A stretch of 64,000 nt of DNA from assembly GCF_010093045.1 (NCBI RefSeq), contig NZ_CP048115.1, positions 992,001 to 1,056,000 on the forward strand, in the 5' to 3' direction. The position numbers and the translations under genes were made by a program. Shown here piece by piece: positions 25,412 through 35,531 of this stretch. The stretch is from Mucilaginibacter sp. 14171R-50 (GTDB taxonomy: Bacteria; Bacteroidota; Bacteroidia; Sphingobacteriales; Sphingobacteriaceae). The notes under the pieces were generated by a model that did no database searches, was not told the origin of the DNA, and worked only from the letters and a program-made list of their open reading frames with translations. The stretch's first letter is position 1; the number at the start of each line of letters is the position of its first letter.

Positions 25412-27148
25412 TTATACATTAAGTTTTTTACGTTGTTGTAGTATATATTCAGCTGTGCGCATGCTCAGGGCCAGAATGGTCCAGGTGGCGTTTTTATCGC
25501 CCTGCTGCACAAACGGCGCGGCATCAACCACAAAAAGGTTTTTACAATCGTGCGCCTGGCAATATTTGTTCAAAGCAGATTTTTTAGGGTCGTCGCCCAT
25601 ACGAACGGTACCCACTTCATGGATGATCTTGCCCGGTGCCTCTAAGCCGTAATTGGTTTCGGGCCCTTGCATGGTGCCGTAAATGGCGCCCATGTTATGC
25701 AGTATCTCCTCAAAGGTTTCCTGCATGTGTTTGGCCTGGTTTATTTCGTCGTTGGTCCATTTATAATGAAAACGCAGCACCGGGATACCATATTTATCAA
25801 CAACGCCGTTAGGGTCTATCTCGCAATAGTTATCGGCACGGGCAATAGCAGTACCTCGGCCTGCCATACCTACCTGCGTACCGTAAAAACGGCGATAGTC
25901 ATCTTTCAATCCAACACCGTAACCGCCACCATCTTTCTTCTTACCGTCGCGGCCGGGCACAGCGCCGTTCATATCCTGTATGCCGCCGCCAAAGCCATAC
26001 GATGGCATGTGCATGCCGCCACCGTACTCGATGTGGTAGCCGCGCGGGAAATTCAGTTTTTTATTATCAAGCCACCAGGGCGAGTAGATGTGCACGCTGC
26101 CTACACCGTCTTCGTTGTAGCGTTTGCGGTCCATCAGCTGCGGAAGGAAACCGCCCGCGCCGGATCCGGTACTGTCGTGCAGGTATTTACCTACCACACC
26201 GCTGCTGTTGGCCAGGCCGCCCGGGTGGGCTGCTGATTTTGAATTTAACAATATACGCGCCGATTCGCCGGCGCTTGCACCAAGTACCACCGTTTTGGCA
26301 TTTACCTGGTACTCCTGCATATCATCTTTATTTACGTATGATACGCCGGTAGCCAGCCCGTTCTTATCGGTAATAACTTCGCGCACCATAGCGTTTGTTA
26401 TTACTTTAAGATTGCCGGTTTTAATGGCGGGGATCACCAAGCATGACGAGGCCGAGAAATCGCCGTAAACTTTACATGAGCGTCCGCACTGCCCACAAAA
26501 AAAGCAAGCGCCACGGTCTTTATTATTTGGTAAGGCCTCTGTAAGCACTGATCCGCGGCCGGTAATTACTTTAACCCCCGCTTTGGTAGCGCCCTGCTTA
26601 ATAAACAACTCGTTTAATCGTGGCTTTGGCGGCGGCAGAAAAATTCCGTCCGGCTCGCTTTCAATATTTTCAACCGTTCCATAAACACCTATCATACGGT
26701 CAACCTTGTCATAATAAGGCTTTAGGTCGTCGTAGGTTATCGGCCACGGGTCAGTAAGCCCGTCCTTTGGTTTAAAATCATCAGGCCCCATACGCAAGGA
26801 TATACGGCCCCAGTGATTGGTACGGCCGCCCAGCATACGTGCACGGAACCACGCAAACTCGGTACCGTCCTTCTGGGTGTAAGGTTCCCCCTCTAATTCC
26901 CATCCGCCATAAGCGGCATCGAAATCGCCAAATGGTCGGGTAGTGCCAGCACCCCGGCGTGCCGACTCCCAAGCCCATTTAAGTTGGTGCGAATCTACTT
27001 TAGGATCAAAATAAGCGCCTGCTTCAAGCATTAGCACCTTTACGCCAGCGTTAGCTAATACGTAACCGGCCATGCCGCCGCCCGCGCCCGAGCCTACAAT
27101 TACTACATCGTATGCTGTGGTTGATTTTTTTATCTGTAAATCTTCCAT
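25412..27148 (-). CDS. GMC family FAD oxidoreductase (sugar dehydrogenase large subunit)
   Basis: A 578-residue flavoprotein. The FAD motif VGSGAGGGMAG is at residues 18-28 and the ADP-binding Glu is in LMLEAG. Cysteines 215, 218, 221 and 225 (C-x2-C-x2-C-x3-C) suggest an Fe-S cluster, as in FAD-glucose dehydrogenase complexes. The C-terminal half ends with GTVRMGDDP and NLFVVDAAPF. It has no signal of its own and would leave the cell with the Tat-tagged subunit 3. With DUF1080 upstream, it likely oxidises sugars or glycosides at C3 to the 3-keto form. Confidence 0.88.
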   Translation of the reverse strand: MEDLQIKKSTTAYDVVIVGSGAGGGMAGYVLANAGVKVLMLEAGAYFDPKVDSHQLKWAWESARRGAGTTRPFGDFDAAYGGWELEGEPYTQKDGTEFAWFRARMLGGRTNHWGRISLRMGPDDFKPKDGLTDPWPITYDDLKPYYDKVDRMIGVYGTVENIESEPDGIFLPPPKPRLNELFIKQGATKAGVKVITGRGSVLTEALPNNKDRGACFFCGQCGRSCKVYGDFSASSCLVIPAIKTGNLKVITNAMVREVITDKNGLATGVSYVNKDDMQEYQVNAKTVVLGASAGESARILLNSKSAAHPGGLANSSGVVGKYLHDSTGSGAGGFLPQLMDRKRYNEDGVGSVHIYSPWWLDNKKLNFPRGYHIEYGGGMHMPSYGFGGGIQDMNGAVPGRDGKKKDGGGYGVGLKDDYRRFYGTQVGMAGRGTAIARADNYCEIDPNGVVDKYGIPVLRFHYKWTNDEINQAKHMQETFEEILHNMGAIYGTMQGPETNYGLEAPGKIIHEVGTVRMGDDPKKSALNKYCQAHDCKNLFVVDAAPFVQQGDKNATWTILALSMRTAEYILQQRKKLNV

Positions 27149-27182
27149 TTATATGTCGAACTATAAAATTTAATGTGATTGG

Positions 27183-27842
27183 CTACAATTGTTTAAGGGT
27201 AATATTTTTATATGCTACTACGGCACCATGCGATTGCAACGCGATATGGCCTTTTGGGTATTTAGCAAAATCCTTCCAGGTTTTAAACTTGCTGTTATTC
27301 AGCATCTCTGTCCACTCGGGGCTGCCCATTTGCACGTTTATCACTTCTTTACCGTTAAGCCAAAAAGTCAGGTGGCCCTTATCTTTACGTATTTTTGCAG
27401 TATTCCACTGCCCCGCAGGCTTTGCAGCATTTGCAGGTGCACCTTTCATATCATATAACGACCCGGCAAGGTGGGTTGGGTTTTTATTATCTTCGGCTTT
27501 TTCATTATCCAATACCTGCATTTCAATACCCGATAAATACGTAGCGCCCAGGGCAGGGTCTTCGTGCACGCCGAAAATGATGCCGCTGTTACCGCCTTCG
27601 GCAATTTTCCAATCTACCTTAAGCTCATAATTTTCGTATTCCCCATCGGTTATCAGGTCAGCTGAGTGCGGTGCTTTAGGGTCAAACTGTAATGCGCCGT
27701 CAACAACGCTCCACGGGCCTGCATCTTTTTGTAGATAGGCATGCCAGCCGTTGGTAGTTTTACCATCAAAAAGTTTGGTTTGCGCAAATGATGAATACTG
27801 CAATGCGGCAACAGCAATAGCGCTTAAAAGTAATTTTTTCAT
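27183..27842 (-). CDS. DUF1080 protein (3-keto-glycoside hydrolase type)
   Basis: A 219-residue exported protein with signal peptide ending SSFAQ. The jelly-roll fold of DUF1080 (PF06439) shows KLFDGKTTNGWHAYLQ, NSGIIFGVHED and LTFWLNGKEV. Family members are now named 3-keto-disaccharide hydrolases: they cleave the glycosidic bond after C3 oxidation. It is the first gene of the operon, 34 nt before the GMC dehydrogenase, so the dehydrogenase could make the keto-sugar that this enzyme splits. Confidence 0.87.
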   Translation of the reverse strand: MKKLLLSAIAVAALQYSSFAQTKLFDGKTTNGWHAYLQKDAGPWSVVDGALQFDPKAPHSADLITDGEYENYELKVDWKIAEGGNSGIIFGVHEDPALGATYLSGIEMQVLDNEKAEDNKNPTHLAGSLYDMKGAPANAAKPAGQWNTAKIRKDKGHLTFWLNGKEVINVQMGSPEWTEMLNNSKFKTWKDFAKYPKGHIALQSHGAVVAYKNITLKQL

Positions 27843-28073
27843 ACGGGTTATCAGATATAGCAGTGTGGGTACCGCTTGTTAATATTAGAACAGCTAAATG
27901 TAGTATTTATTTTTATTGATGCTATAGTAACGCAATTTATCAATCAAAATTTTTACAGATAGCTGCCGCCGAAATTTACTTTTAAGCAAATTACACCTGT
28001 TTTGTTTGGCAGGACTGGATAAAGCCCCTGTACATATTGCTTATTAGATAACAGCCGCTTAATCGTTTAAAAG

Positions 28074-29075
28074 CTAATCCTTATGAAATAAGAAATTCAA
28101 ACCCGATGCTATCCCAAACTGCACATAGGCGTAACTGTCTTCAAAGTAAATATTATAATCATCCTGCCCGCGGTAACCCCCGCCCACTATGAACGATACA
28201 TTTTGCATAAACGGAAACTGGTAGTAATATTTGAGGCTAACGTTGAGGCGTTCTTTTAAATTTAAGGCATCATAGCCCCGGTACTTATCGGCAATGTAAG
28301 TAAAATCGAACTGTATGCGCTGCCAGTTCTTAAACGAAGATGCATCGGCGTCAATATCGTCCTGGTACCTTTTGGCAATGTTATAAATATAGCCGCCGTT
28401 AACGCGTACAAAACCATAACTACCGGGCAGCCCCATAGCCGCATCGTCACCAAACAAACCCCGGTGCAGTTCGATGCCGATAGTGCTATAATGATTTATA
28501 ATGTTATTGGGGTTATCTACCCGTTTGCCGATAGTATAGTTAAGCGAGTAAAAGTCTGTGCTGAATTTTCCGCTATCCCGATTGAAGCCGCCATCGGGTT
28601 TTAAGGTTGGCCCCCGTACACCATTTGAATGATGGGTGTATGATAGTTGCAGGAACTGCGGTTTGTAAGCATCACGGTTAAGCCTGTAATATAAATTACC
28701 GCTGGGCATATAGCTCGGAGATTTCACAGGTTCGCCATAGGCAGATAGCAACCGCAGCTTTACCCGCGCAGACAGGTCAAAAAAGAAACGTGATTTAGGG
28801 GTATTTAACAATACAAAGTGCGCGTTAACATCGCCAACCAATTTGGTTTTAACCGGCTGAAAAAGCTCCTGCCCAAAAAAGGAGGGTTTAAGGTTTTGTA
28901 TATAGATGTTATTAAAGTCGCGGTTTACTACACGGGCAGCCACTTTTCCGGTATCGGTACCGTTTTGGAACACTGATGTATCGGTCGGCGACCCATAGCT
29001 TTGGGCCGATGAAAATACAAGCACTAACAGGAAAAGAACGAACGCTTTAGCAGGGTAAATGGCGGATGTATACAT
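28074..29075 (-). CDS. Outer-membrane beta-barrel protein with OMPLA-like motif
   Basis: A 333-residue protein. I start at the ATG at 29075, because MYTSAIYPAKAFVLFLLVLV is a signal peptide; the frame stays open 42 codons further upstream without one. The rest alternates hydrophobic and polar residues in about twelve strands. LSYTHHSNGVRG resembles the His-x-Ser-Asn-Gly catalytic segment of outer-membrane phospholipase A. A supporting Asn lies downstream in GGFNRDSG, but spacing to it was not checked against the family. Either a phospholipase-like enzyme or an inactive barrel. The gene stands alone, 200+ nt from its neighbours. Confidence 0.65.
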   Translation of the reverse strand: MYTSAIYPAKAFVLFLLVLVFSSAQSYGSPTDTSVFQNGTDTGKVAARVVNRDFNNIYIQNLKPSFFGQELFQPVKTKLVGDVNAHFVLLNTPKSRFFFDLSARVKLRLLSAYGEPVKSPSYMPSGNLYYRLNRDAYKPQFLQLSYTHHSNGVRGPTLKPDGGFNRDSGKFSTDFYSLNYTIGKRVDNPNNIINHYSTIGIELHRGLFGDDAAMGLPGSYGFVRVNGGYIYNIAKRYQDDIDADASSFKNWQRIQFDFTYIADKYRGYDALNLKERLNVSLKYYYQFPFMQNVSFIVGGGYRGQDDYNIYFEDSYAYVQFGIASGLNFLFHKD

Positions 29076-29238
29076 AGATACTAACAGAAATACTTTATAC
29101 CTAAAATAGTTTTCTTTAACAGAAATTTTAAGCCGGCAGATCAGGCGCTCAAAATTAAACGACATTGTATCATAATAAAGTAAACATGCATAAAACCACA
29201 AAAATGCTTACCTTGCGTGCTCATCTTTAATAACATAC

Positions 29239-30483
<1,245 letters not shown>

Positions 30484-30509
30484 TTTCAGCTATTATCAAA
30501 CATACTCGT

Positions 30510-30540
30510 CCCGGTAACGCTGTTGCCGGGATTTTTTGTT
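30510..30540 (+). terminator. Terminator after DEAD-box helicase
   Basis: CCCGGTAAC-GCT-GTTGCCGGG with one T-G pair, followed by ATTTTTTG. Confidence 0.83.
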
Positions 30541-30584
30541 TAATATCTGTGGCAAATTAAACCTTGTAATATTTATGCGGTCTA

Positions 30585-30615
30585 TTTGTTTTGTATAGTC
30601 AATGTGTTACATTTA
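30585..30615 (+). promoter_or_regulatory. Promoter of the Tat-exported sugar isomerase-like gene
   Basis: TTTG at 30585-30588 and TACATTTA at 30608-30615 are separated by exactly 19 nt, the ideal -33/-7 spacing in Bacteroidota. The -7 box deviates only at its last base. The start codon is 24 nt downstream. Confidence 0.6.
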
Positions 30616-30638
30616 CACAAACCAATTAAATTACCGAA

Positions 30639-31523
30639 ATGACATCAAGACGTTCGTTCCTTAAAACCACGGCGGTGGTTTCGGCCGGCCTGCTAATGGC
30701 GCCCGAATTATTTGCAGCGCATAAAAAAAGATATGTAGGCGTACAACTGTACACTGTGCGCGATGCAATGGCTAAAGACCCGGTTGCTACGCTGGCTAAA
30801 GTTGCCAAAGTAGGTTTTAACTCGGTTGAAGGCGCCACTTACACCGGCACCCAAAAATTTTACGGGATGGAACCAGCCGCATTTAAAAAAGTTTTAAGTG
30901 ATAATGGCCTGATAATGCCAAGCGGGCACTTTATGCTGGGCGAAGGTATGCCAAACGCCAAAGGCACCATTACCAACGATTGGCAAAAAGCCGTTGACGA
31001 CGCGGCGGAGGTTGGGCTTAAATACATGGTTTGTGCCTACCTGTTAGACAGCGAACGCGGCACGCTTGACCATTATAAAGAAACGGCCGATAAGCTAAAC
31101 AAGGGTGGCGAAATAGCTAAAAAAGCAGGCATCCAGCTTTGCTACCATAACCACGATTTTGAATTTGCATCGCAGGATGGCAAATACCCCTACGATGTGC
31201 TGCTTGATGCCACTGATGCAGATCTGGTGAAAATGGAGATGGACATTTACTGGATGTATAAAGCCAAGCAAGACCCTATCGCCATGTTTAAGAAACACCC
31301 GGGCCGTTTCCCGTTATGGCACGTAAAGGATATGGATAACACACCAAAGCAGATGTTTACCGAGGTGGGTAACGGTGTAATCCCTTTTAAAGAGATATTT
31401 AAGCATACCAAAACATCAGGCTTAAAATACTTTTTCAATGAGCAGGATATTTGCCCCGGCGATCCGTTTGTAAGCATTACCAAAAGCTACAATTACATGA
31501 AAGCTAATAATTTTCATGTGTAA
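30639..31523 (+). CDS. Sugar phosphate isomerase/epimerase-like TIM-barrel, Tat-exported
   Basis: A 294-residue protein with a twin-arginine signal, MTSRRSFLKTTAVVSAGLL. The xylose-isomerase-like barrel shows GVQLYTVRDAM, LCYHNHDFEF (metal and base ligands), KMEMDIYWM and LWHVKDMD. Exported members of this family occur with GMC dehydrogenases and DUF1080 proteins in 3-keto-sugar pathways; that cluster lies 3 kb away on the other strand. Its own promoter and terminator flank it, so it is regulated separately. Confidence 0.87.
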   Translation: MTSRRSFLKTTAVVSAGLLMAPELFAAHKKRYVGVQLYTVRDAMAKDPVATLAKVAKVGFNSVEGATYTGTQKFYGMEPAAFKKVLSDNGLIMPSGHFMLGEGMPNAKGTITNDWQKAVDDAAEVGLKYMVCAYLLDSERGTLDHYKETADKLNKGGEIAKKAGIQLCYHNHDFEFASQDGKYPYDVLLDATDADLVKMEMDIYWMYKAKQDPIAMFKKHPGRFPLWHVKDMDNTPKQMFTEVGNGVIPFKEIFKHTKTSGLKYFFNEQDICPGDPFVSITKSYNYMKANNFHV

Positions 31524-31559
31524 GTGAGACAAGACAATAAGAGTTAAGAATCAAGATAT

Positions 31560-31594
31560 AAAAAGCCCGCTTGCTAATGCAACCGGGCTTTTTT
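31560..31594 (+). terminator. Terminator after sugar isomerase-like gene
   Basis: AAAAGCCCG / CGGGCTTTTTT with an inner TTGC-TAAT-GCAA helix. Confidence 0.82.
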
Positions 31595-31656
31595 AATGTT
31601 TTCGTATGGCATGCTAACGGAGCGACGATCGCGTAAGCAAACGCGCAACAGGCATA

Positions 31657-33021
31657 CTAATCTTCACTAATGTATTTGTGCTCTATCTGTTTATTGGCCT
31701 TGGCGCCCAGTTTCTTAATTTTTTCGGCGGTAATGGTCAGGTTGCCCCGGCCATCGGTAAGTTTGCTAAGTGCCCTGTCATAACTATCCTGGCTTTGCTT
31801 AATGTTTTTGCCGATGCCTTCCATATCTCCAACAAAACCGACAAACTTATCGTACATTTCACCGCTCAGTCGCGCTATTTCTAATACATTGCGATTTTGG
31901 CGCTCCTGTTTCCAAATGCTGGCAATGGTGCGCAGGGTAGCCAGCAAAGTACTTGGGCTAACGATTACCACCCGCTTTTCCCAGGCATCACTAAATAAGT
32001 CTGCGTCTAATTGAACTGCAAAACTGAACGATGATTCTATCGGCACAAAAAGTAAAACAAAATCGGGTGAGTTTACCTGGTAAAGATCATGGTAGCTTTT
32101 GGCTGACAGGCCATGTATATGGTTGCGCAGCGATTCTACATGCGCTTTTGAGTATAGTTTACGTTCATCCTCCGTTTCGCAATTTACCAAACGATCATAA
32201 GCTATCAGCGACACCTTGGAATCGATTATTAAATGTTTATCATCCGGAAGGTCGATAATTACATCAGGCTGCAGCCTGCTGCCATCTGCGTTGTTCAGGC
32301 TGGCTTGTACGCGGTATTCGCGGTCGCGGATCAATCCGCTGCGTTCTAAAACCTTTTCAAGGATGACTTCGCCCCAGTTACCCTGCTTTTTGTTGTCGCC
32401 TTTTAAAGCCCTCGTCAGGTTTGATGCTTCGGTACTGATGAGTTTATTCAGGTCCATTAACTGCGTTATAACACCCTTAAGCGTATTGCGCTCGGCCGCC
32501 TCCTTGTTATAAACCTTCTCAACTTTATCCTCAAAGGCCTTTATGTTTTCTTTCAGTGGATTTAATATAGCATCGATGCTTAGTTTATTCACATCTGTAA
32601 ACTCCCGGGATTTTTCCTTCAGCAGCTTTTCGGCAATGTTTTCAAACTCGCGCTGAAAATACTTCCGCGTTTGTTCTATCTCTTCCTTCTGCTCAGTCAG
32701 TTTTTCCTGCTGTGCTTTAAAATACGCTCGTGACGACTCTAAAGATTGGTTGGCCTGTGCCAGTTGGCTACGCTCATACAAAAGCTCATCTAACAGCCGG
32801 CTTTGCTCCTCCTTAAAATGCCTGGCGACATTTTCTTTTTCGGTTAAAATGCCGGCAGCTTTTTCCTCGGCCTTAGCCAATGAAATCTTCAAGGCTTCAT
32901 TTTCAGTTTTCAACAAGGATAATTCGCCCGTTGAAACACCGGTGGCAGCAGGTCGTTTTAGAAATATAATAACGGCTATCAGTAATATAACAACCGCCGC
33001 GCCTAAAATAATAGCATCCAT
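31657..33021 (-). CDS. rmuC: DNA recombination protein RmuC
   Basis: A 454-residue protein. Residues 3-22 are a membrane helix, residues about 40-150 a long coiled coil, and residues about 165-430 the RmuC domain with a restriction-endonuclease-like core (LQPDVIIDLPDDKHLIIDSKVSL, a D-x-[D/E]-K pattern). RmuC limits rearrangements between inverted repeats and takes part in some anti-phage pathways. It stands alone on the minus strand, opposite the isomerase gene. Confidence 0.9.
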   Translation of the reverse strand: MDAIILGAAVVILLIAVIIFLKRPAATGVSTGELSLLKTENEALKISLAKAEEKAAGILTEKENVARHFKEEQSRLLDELLYERSQLAQANQSLESSRAYFKAQQEKLTEQKEEIEQTRKYFQREFENIAEKLLKEKSREFTDVNKLSIDAILNPLKENIKAFEDKVEKVYNKEAAERNTLKGVITQLMDLNKLISTEASNLTRALKGDNKKQGNWGEVILEKVLERSGLIRDREYRVQASLNNADGSRLQPDVIIDLPDDKHLIIDSKVSLIAYDRLVNCETEDERKLYSKAHVESLRNHIHGLSAKSYHDLYQVNSPDFVLLFVPIESSFSFAVQLDADLFSDAWEKRVVIVSPSTLLATLRTIASIWKQERQNRNVLEIARLSGEMYDKFVGFVGDMEGIGKNIKQSQDSYDRALSKLTDGRGNLTITAEKIKKLGAKANKQIEHKYISED

Positions 33022-33085
33022 TTTGATAAAAATATTAGCAAAACGAATGTAGCTATTTTACTTTTAAAATAAAATATTTAGTAAG

Positions 33086-33322
33086 CTAGCGGGTTCCTTT
33101 CACCGTGTCTTTCGCCGGGTTGGTGTTCATGGTACCATCAGCACTCGTATCCTGCCCGCCGGTTTCAACAGGAGTTGCGGGATATTTAGCGCTATCGGCA
33201 GTTGTAGAACCACCCACATGAACCTGTCCTGAATCAGCAGCATCAACCTTGCTATCCTTACTTTTACACGATGCGGTAGATATTGCTATCACCGTAAATA
33301 AGTATATAACTAACTTTTTCAT
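33086..33322 (-). CDS. Small lipoprotein, paralog of its neighbour
   Basis: A 78-residue protein, MKKLVIYLFTVIAISTASC then KSKDSKVDAAD, with a clear lipobox at Cys19. The mature part is low-complexity, rich in Asp, Thr, Ser and Gly (for example GQDTSADGTMNTNP). It starts one base after the stop of the upstream twin and shares signal and composition with it, suggesting an old duplication. A longer in-frame opening extends into the twin but would lack a signal, so I start at 33322. Confidence 0.75.
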   Translation of the reverse strand: MKKLVIYLFTVIAISTASCKSKDSKVDAADSGQVHVGGSTTADSAKYPATPVETGGQDTSADGTMNTNPAKDTVKGTR

Positions 33323-33323
33323 C

Positions 33324-33581
33324 TTATTTAGGATTGGTTTTAAGGGTATCTGATGTTGGGTTAGTGGTGCCTTTTCCATTTCCGCTGGTATCGGTACCGC
33401 TTGTACCAACAGCCTGCGGACTTCCGGAACCGGCCGAAATGGCCGCGCTATCCGTTGCTCCCGAACTACCTGCATTGGTAGCGCCCGAATCGGGCTGGTC
33501 GCCGCCTGTTTTATGGCTACCGTTGCAGGCGGCAAAACTTAGCGCTGCTGCCATGGCTATATAAAGAAATAACTTTTTCAT
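33324..33581 (-). CDS. Small lipoprotein, Gly/Ser/Thr-rich
   Basis: An 85-residue protein, MKKLFLYIAMAAALSFAAC then NGSHKTGGDQ, with lipobox Cys19. The mature part is an extended Gly/Ser/Thr/Ala-rich chain with repeated SGAT and SGT motifs, likely disordered and perhaps a spacer on the cell surface. Tandem with the similar gene at 33086-33322. Upstream lies gldH on the same strand after a 68-nt gap. Function unknown. Confidence 0.73.
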   Translation of the reverse strand: MKKLFLYIAMAAALSFAACNGSHKTGGDQPDSGATNAGSSGATDSAAISAGSGSPQAVGTSGTDTSGNGKGTTNPTSDTLKTNPK

Positions 33582-33649
33582 ACTAAGTATTATATATACT
33601 TAAACTACAAACAGAGCCATTTCAGGTTTTAAATATTTGGCGTTGAAGA

Positions 33650-34129
33650 TCAGCGCGCTTTCTCAACCCGTAAGCCCGCATCAATAACCTCATGAAGCGG
33701 GTTATCGCGCATATTTTGTTCTATCTCGAAATGATAAACCCCTTTAGCCGGGAATTTATAATTGGTTCGCAGGGGCAATTGGTAGCTGTAAATATTGCCG
33801 CTGCCGCTACCAAGCCATTCACCATCTTTATTGGCCAAAGGCCACTCGTAACGGGTGGTGTGTGTTTTTTTACCCGGCGACGTTTGCCTTAACAACGCAA
33901 ATATGTTTGAATATCTGTAACTGCCGCTTACCCTTAAATTAAAGTAAAGATTGTATGGCACCGTAATGTCATCTATCTTCACATCTACTTTTATCCGGTT
34001 TACGTACGACCAATTGTGGTTATCAATAGGGGTACTTTGATCTACTATCGCATTAGGATCGGTACAGCCTTGCGCTGCAAAAAGCACAAGGGCAATTAAG
34101 CAGCCGGGAATAAATTTAAACGCTCGCAT
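33650..34129 (-). CDS. gldH: Gliding motility lipoprotein GldH
   Basis: A 159-residue lipoprotein; signal MRAFKFIPGCLIALVLF with lipobox AAQGC. The mature part is beta-rich and matches GldH (HNWSYVNRIKVDVKI, NIFALLRQTSPG, WLGSGSGNIYSYQLPL). GldH is an accessory of the type IX secretion/gliding machinery in Bacteroidota; it is found in non-gliding members too. Its ATG overlaps the stop of ricT by one base, so translation is coupled to a regulator of RNA processing. Confidence 0.86.
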   Translation of the reverse strand: MRAFKFIPGCLIALVLFAAQGCTDPNAIVDQSTPIDNHNWSYVNRIKVDVKIDDITVPYNLYFNLRVSGSYRYSNIFALLRQTSPGKKTHTTRYEWPLANKDGEWLGSGSGNIYSYQLPLRTNYKFPAKGVYHFEIEQNMRDNPLHEVIDAGLRVEKAR

Positions 34130-35529
34130 TATTCCGGCCGGGGGGTGTTATTGTTAGGGGGCTGATTATTATTCGGGCGTGGCCGGTTATTATTGCGCCT
34201 GTTGTTATTGCTTCCCTGCGGGCGATTACCATCCGGCCTTGGGCCACCCTGTTGCTGGGGCCTGTTACCACCATCCGGCCGGTTCCCTTGCGGGCGATTG
34301 CCGCCGTCTGGTCTGTTTCCTCCTTGAGGGCGGTTACCATCCGGCCGTTGGGATGCCTGTTGGCCATCCGGGCGATTACCCCCTTGCTGGTTACGGCTAC
34401 GGTTTTTGTTCTTATTTTTATTCTTGTTGTTTTGATTGCGGCGCTCGTCAAGGCGGGTAAGGCTATCTTGCCCAACCACATTTTCGTAATCAAGTATCTT
34501 TACCGGCTTGGTTTCAACCACAACTACCTCACCCAGGTCCGCCGGGATAATTCCTTCGCGGTTTTGCTGCTGAATTTCCTTTACGCGGGCTATCGGCATA
34601 GGCACCCAGGCTTCTTCGCGCGGGTAGCTAAACCACATTATTTTTTTAAATATATCGGTTTTTTGCAGGCGAGCATCGCCTTTTTCAGTTTTCAGCACAT
34701 TCACATTGTCCGGTATATGCTTAAGCGCGTCCATATAAGTATCCAGCTCATAGTTGAGGCAGCACTTTAATTTGCCGCATTGGCCCGCAAGCTTCAAGGT
34801 ATTTAACGATAGGTTTTGATACCGGGCAGCTGATGTAGAAACTGTTTTAAAATCTGTTAACCAGGTGCTGCAGCAAAGTTCGCGGCCGCAGGAACCGATA
34901 CCACCCAGGCGACTTGCCTCCTGGCGCATACCTATCTGGCGCATTTCAATACGGATGCGGAAACTTTCGGCCATTTTTTTGATCAGTTCCCTGAAATCAA
35001 CGCGACCCTCGGCGGTATAATAAAAGGTGGCTTTTGTTTTATCGCCCTGGTAGTCCACATCGCTTATCTTCATCGATAAGTTAAGGTCGAGGGCAAGTGT
35101 ACGCGATTTATGCATGGTTTCCCATTCCATATCTTTGGCCATCTTCCATTTATCTACATCGGCCGGGGTGGCGCGGCGATATATCTTTTTAACAACATCA
35201 GCTTCTTTTACATGCCTCTTGGTCATTTGCAGCCGCACCAGTTCGCCGGTGATAGATACGTGGCCTATGTCGTAACCACCGGTAGTGGTTTCAACGGCAA
35301 CAAGGTCGCCCGCCTCCAGGTAAATATTATCGTTGTTGTGGTAAAACTCTTTCCGCGAGCCTTTAAATCTGACCTCTACAATAGAAAAAGGTCTATAGTT
35401 AGTTGGCATATCCATGTGCGACAGCCAATCGTGAACATCCAATTTGGCGCAACCATTAGTAAGGCACGAGCCATTACTTTTGCAGCCGGCCGGCGTACAT
35501 CCGCCGGATGAGCAACTTCCGCATCCCAT
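34129..35529 (-). CDS. ricT: PSP1-domain protein, RicT (YaaT) homolog with disordered tail
   Basis: A 466-residue protein. N-terminal residues 1-28 are Cys-rich (MGCGSCSSGGC). Residues about 45-330 hold the PSP1 domain: FSIVEVRFKG, HVKEADVVKKIYRRAT, and CGRELCCSTW plus CGKLKCCLNY, the cysteines that bind Fe-S in B. subtilis RicT. There RicT, with RicA and RicF, guides RNase Y-dependent processing. The last ~90 residues are Asn/Arg/Pro/Gly repeats of the unit GGNRPDG and RPQGGN, likely disordered and possibly RNA-binding. It lies between holB and gldH; in B. subtilis yaaT also follows holB. Confidence 0.9.
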   Translation of the reverse strand: MGCGSCSSGGCTPAGCKSNGSCLTNGCAKLDVHDWLSHMDMPTNYRPFSIVEVRFKGSRKEFYHNNDNIYLEAGDLVAVETTTGGYDIGHVSITGELVRLQMTKRHVKEADVVKKIYRRATPADVDKWKMAKDMEWETMHKSRTLALDLNLSMKISDVDYQGDKTKATFYYTAEGRVDFRELIKKMAESFRIRIEMRQIGMRQEASRLGGIGSCGRELCCSTWLTDFKTVSTSAARYQNLSLNTLKLAGQCGKLKCCLNYELDTYMDALKHIPDNVNVLKTEKGDARLQKTDIFKKIMWFSYPREEAWVPMPIARVKEIQQQNREGIIPADLGEVVVVETKPVKILDYENVVGQDSLTRLDERRNQNNKNKNKNKNRSRNQQGGNRPDGQQASQRPDGNRPQGGNRPDGGNRPQGNRPDGGNRPQQQGGPRPDGNRPQGSNNNRRNNNRPRPNNNQPPNNNTPRPE

Positions 35530-35531
35530 AA

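Noticed and set aside
25667..26468. Overlapping plus-strand frames opposite the GMC oxidoreductase
   Set aside because: Several frames overlap each other and the GMC gene; their composition follows the coding strand and no signal or domain is seen.
31597..31656. GTATGGC ... GGCATAC near the rmuC end considered as a terminator
   Set aside because: The arms do not pair perfectly and there is no T-run; rmuC may end without an intrinsic terminator.
34140..34400. Tandem repeats at the ricT end considered as a CRISPR-like array
   Set aside because: Units are short, in frame and of variable length, with no spacers of constant size; they code the Arg/Pro/Gly tail.
34179..34770. Plus-strand frames opposite the ricT tail (Gly/Tyr/His-rich)
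   Set aside because: They arise from the Asn/Arg/Pro repeats of ricT on the other strand.
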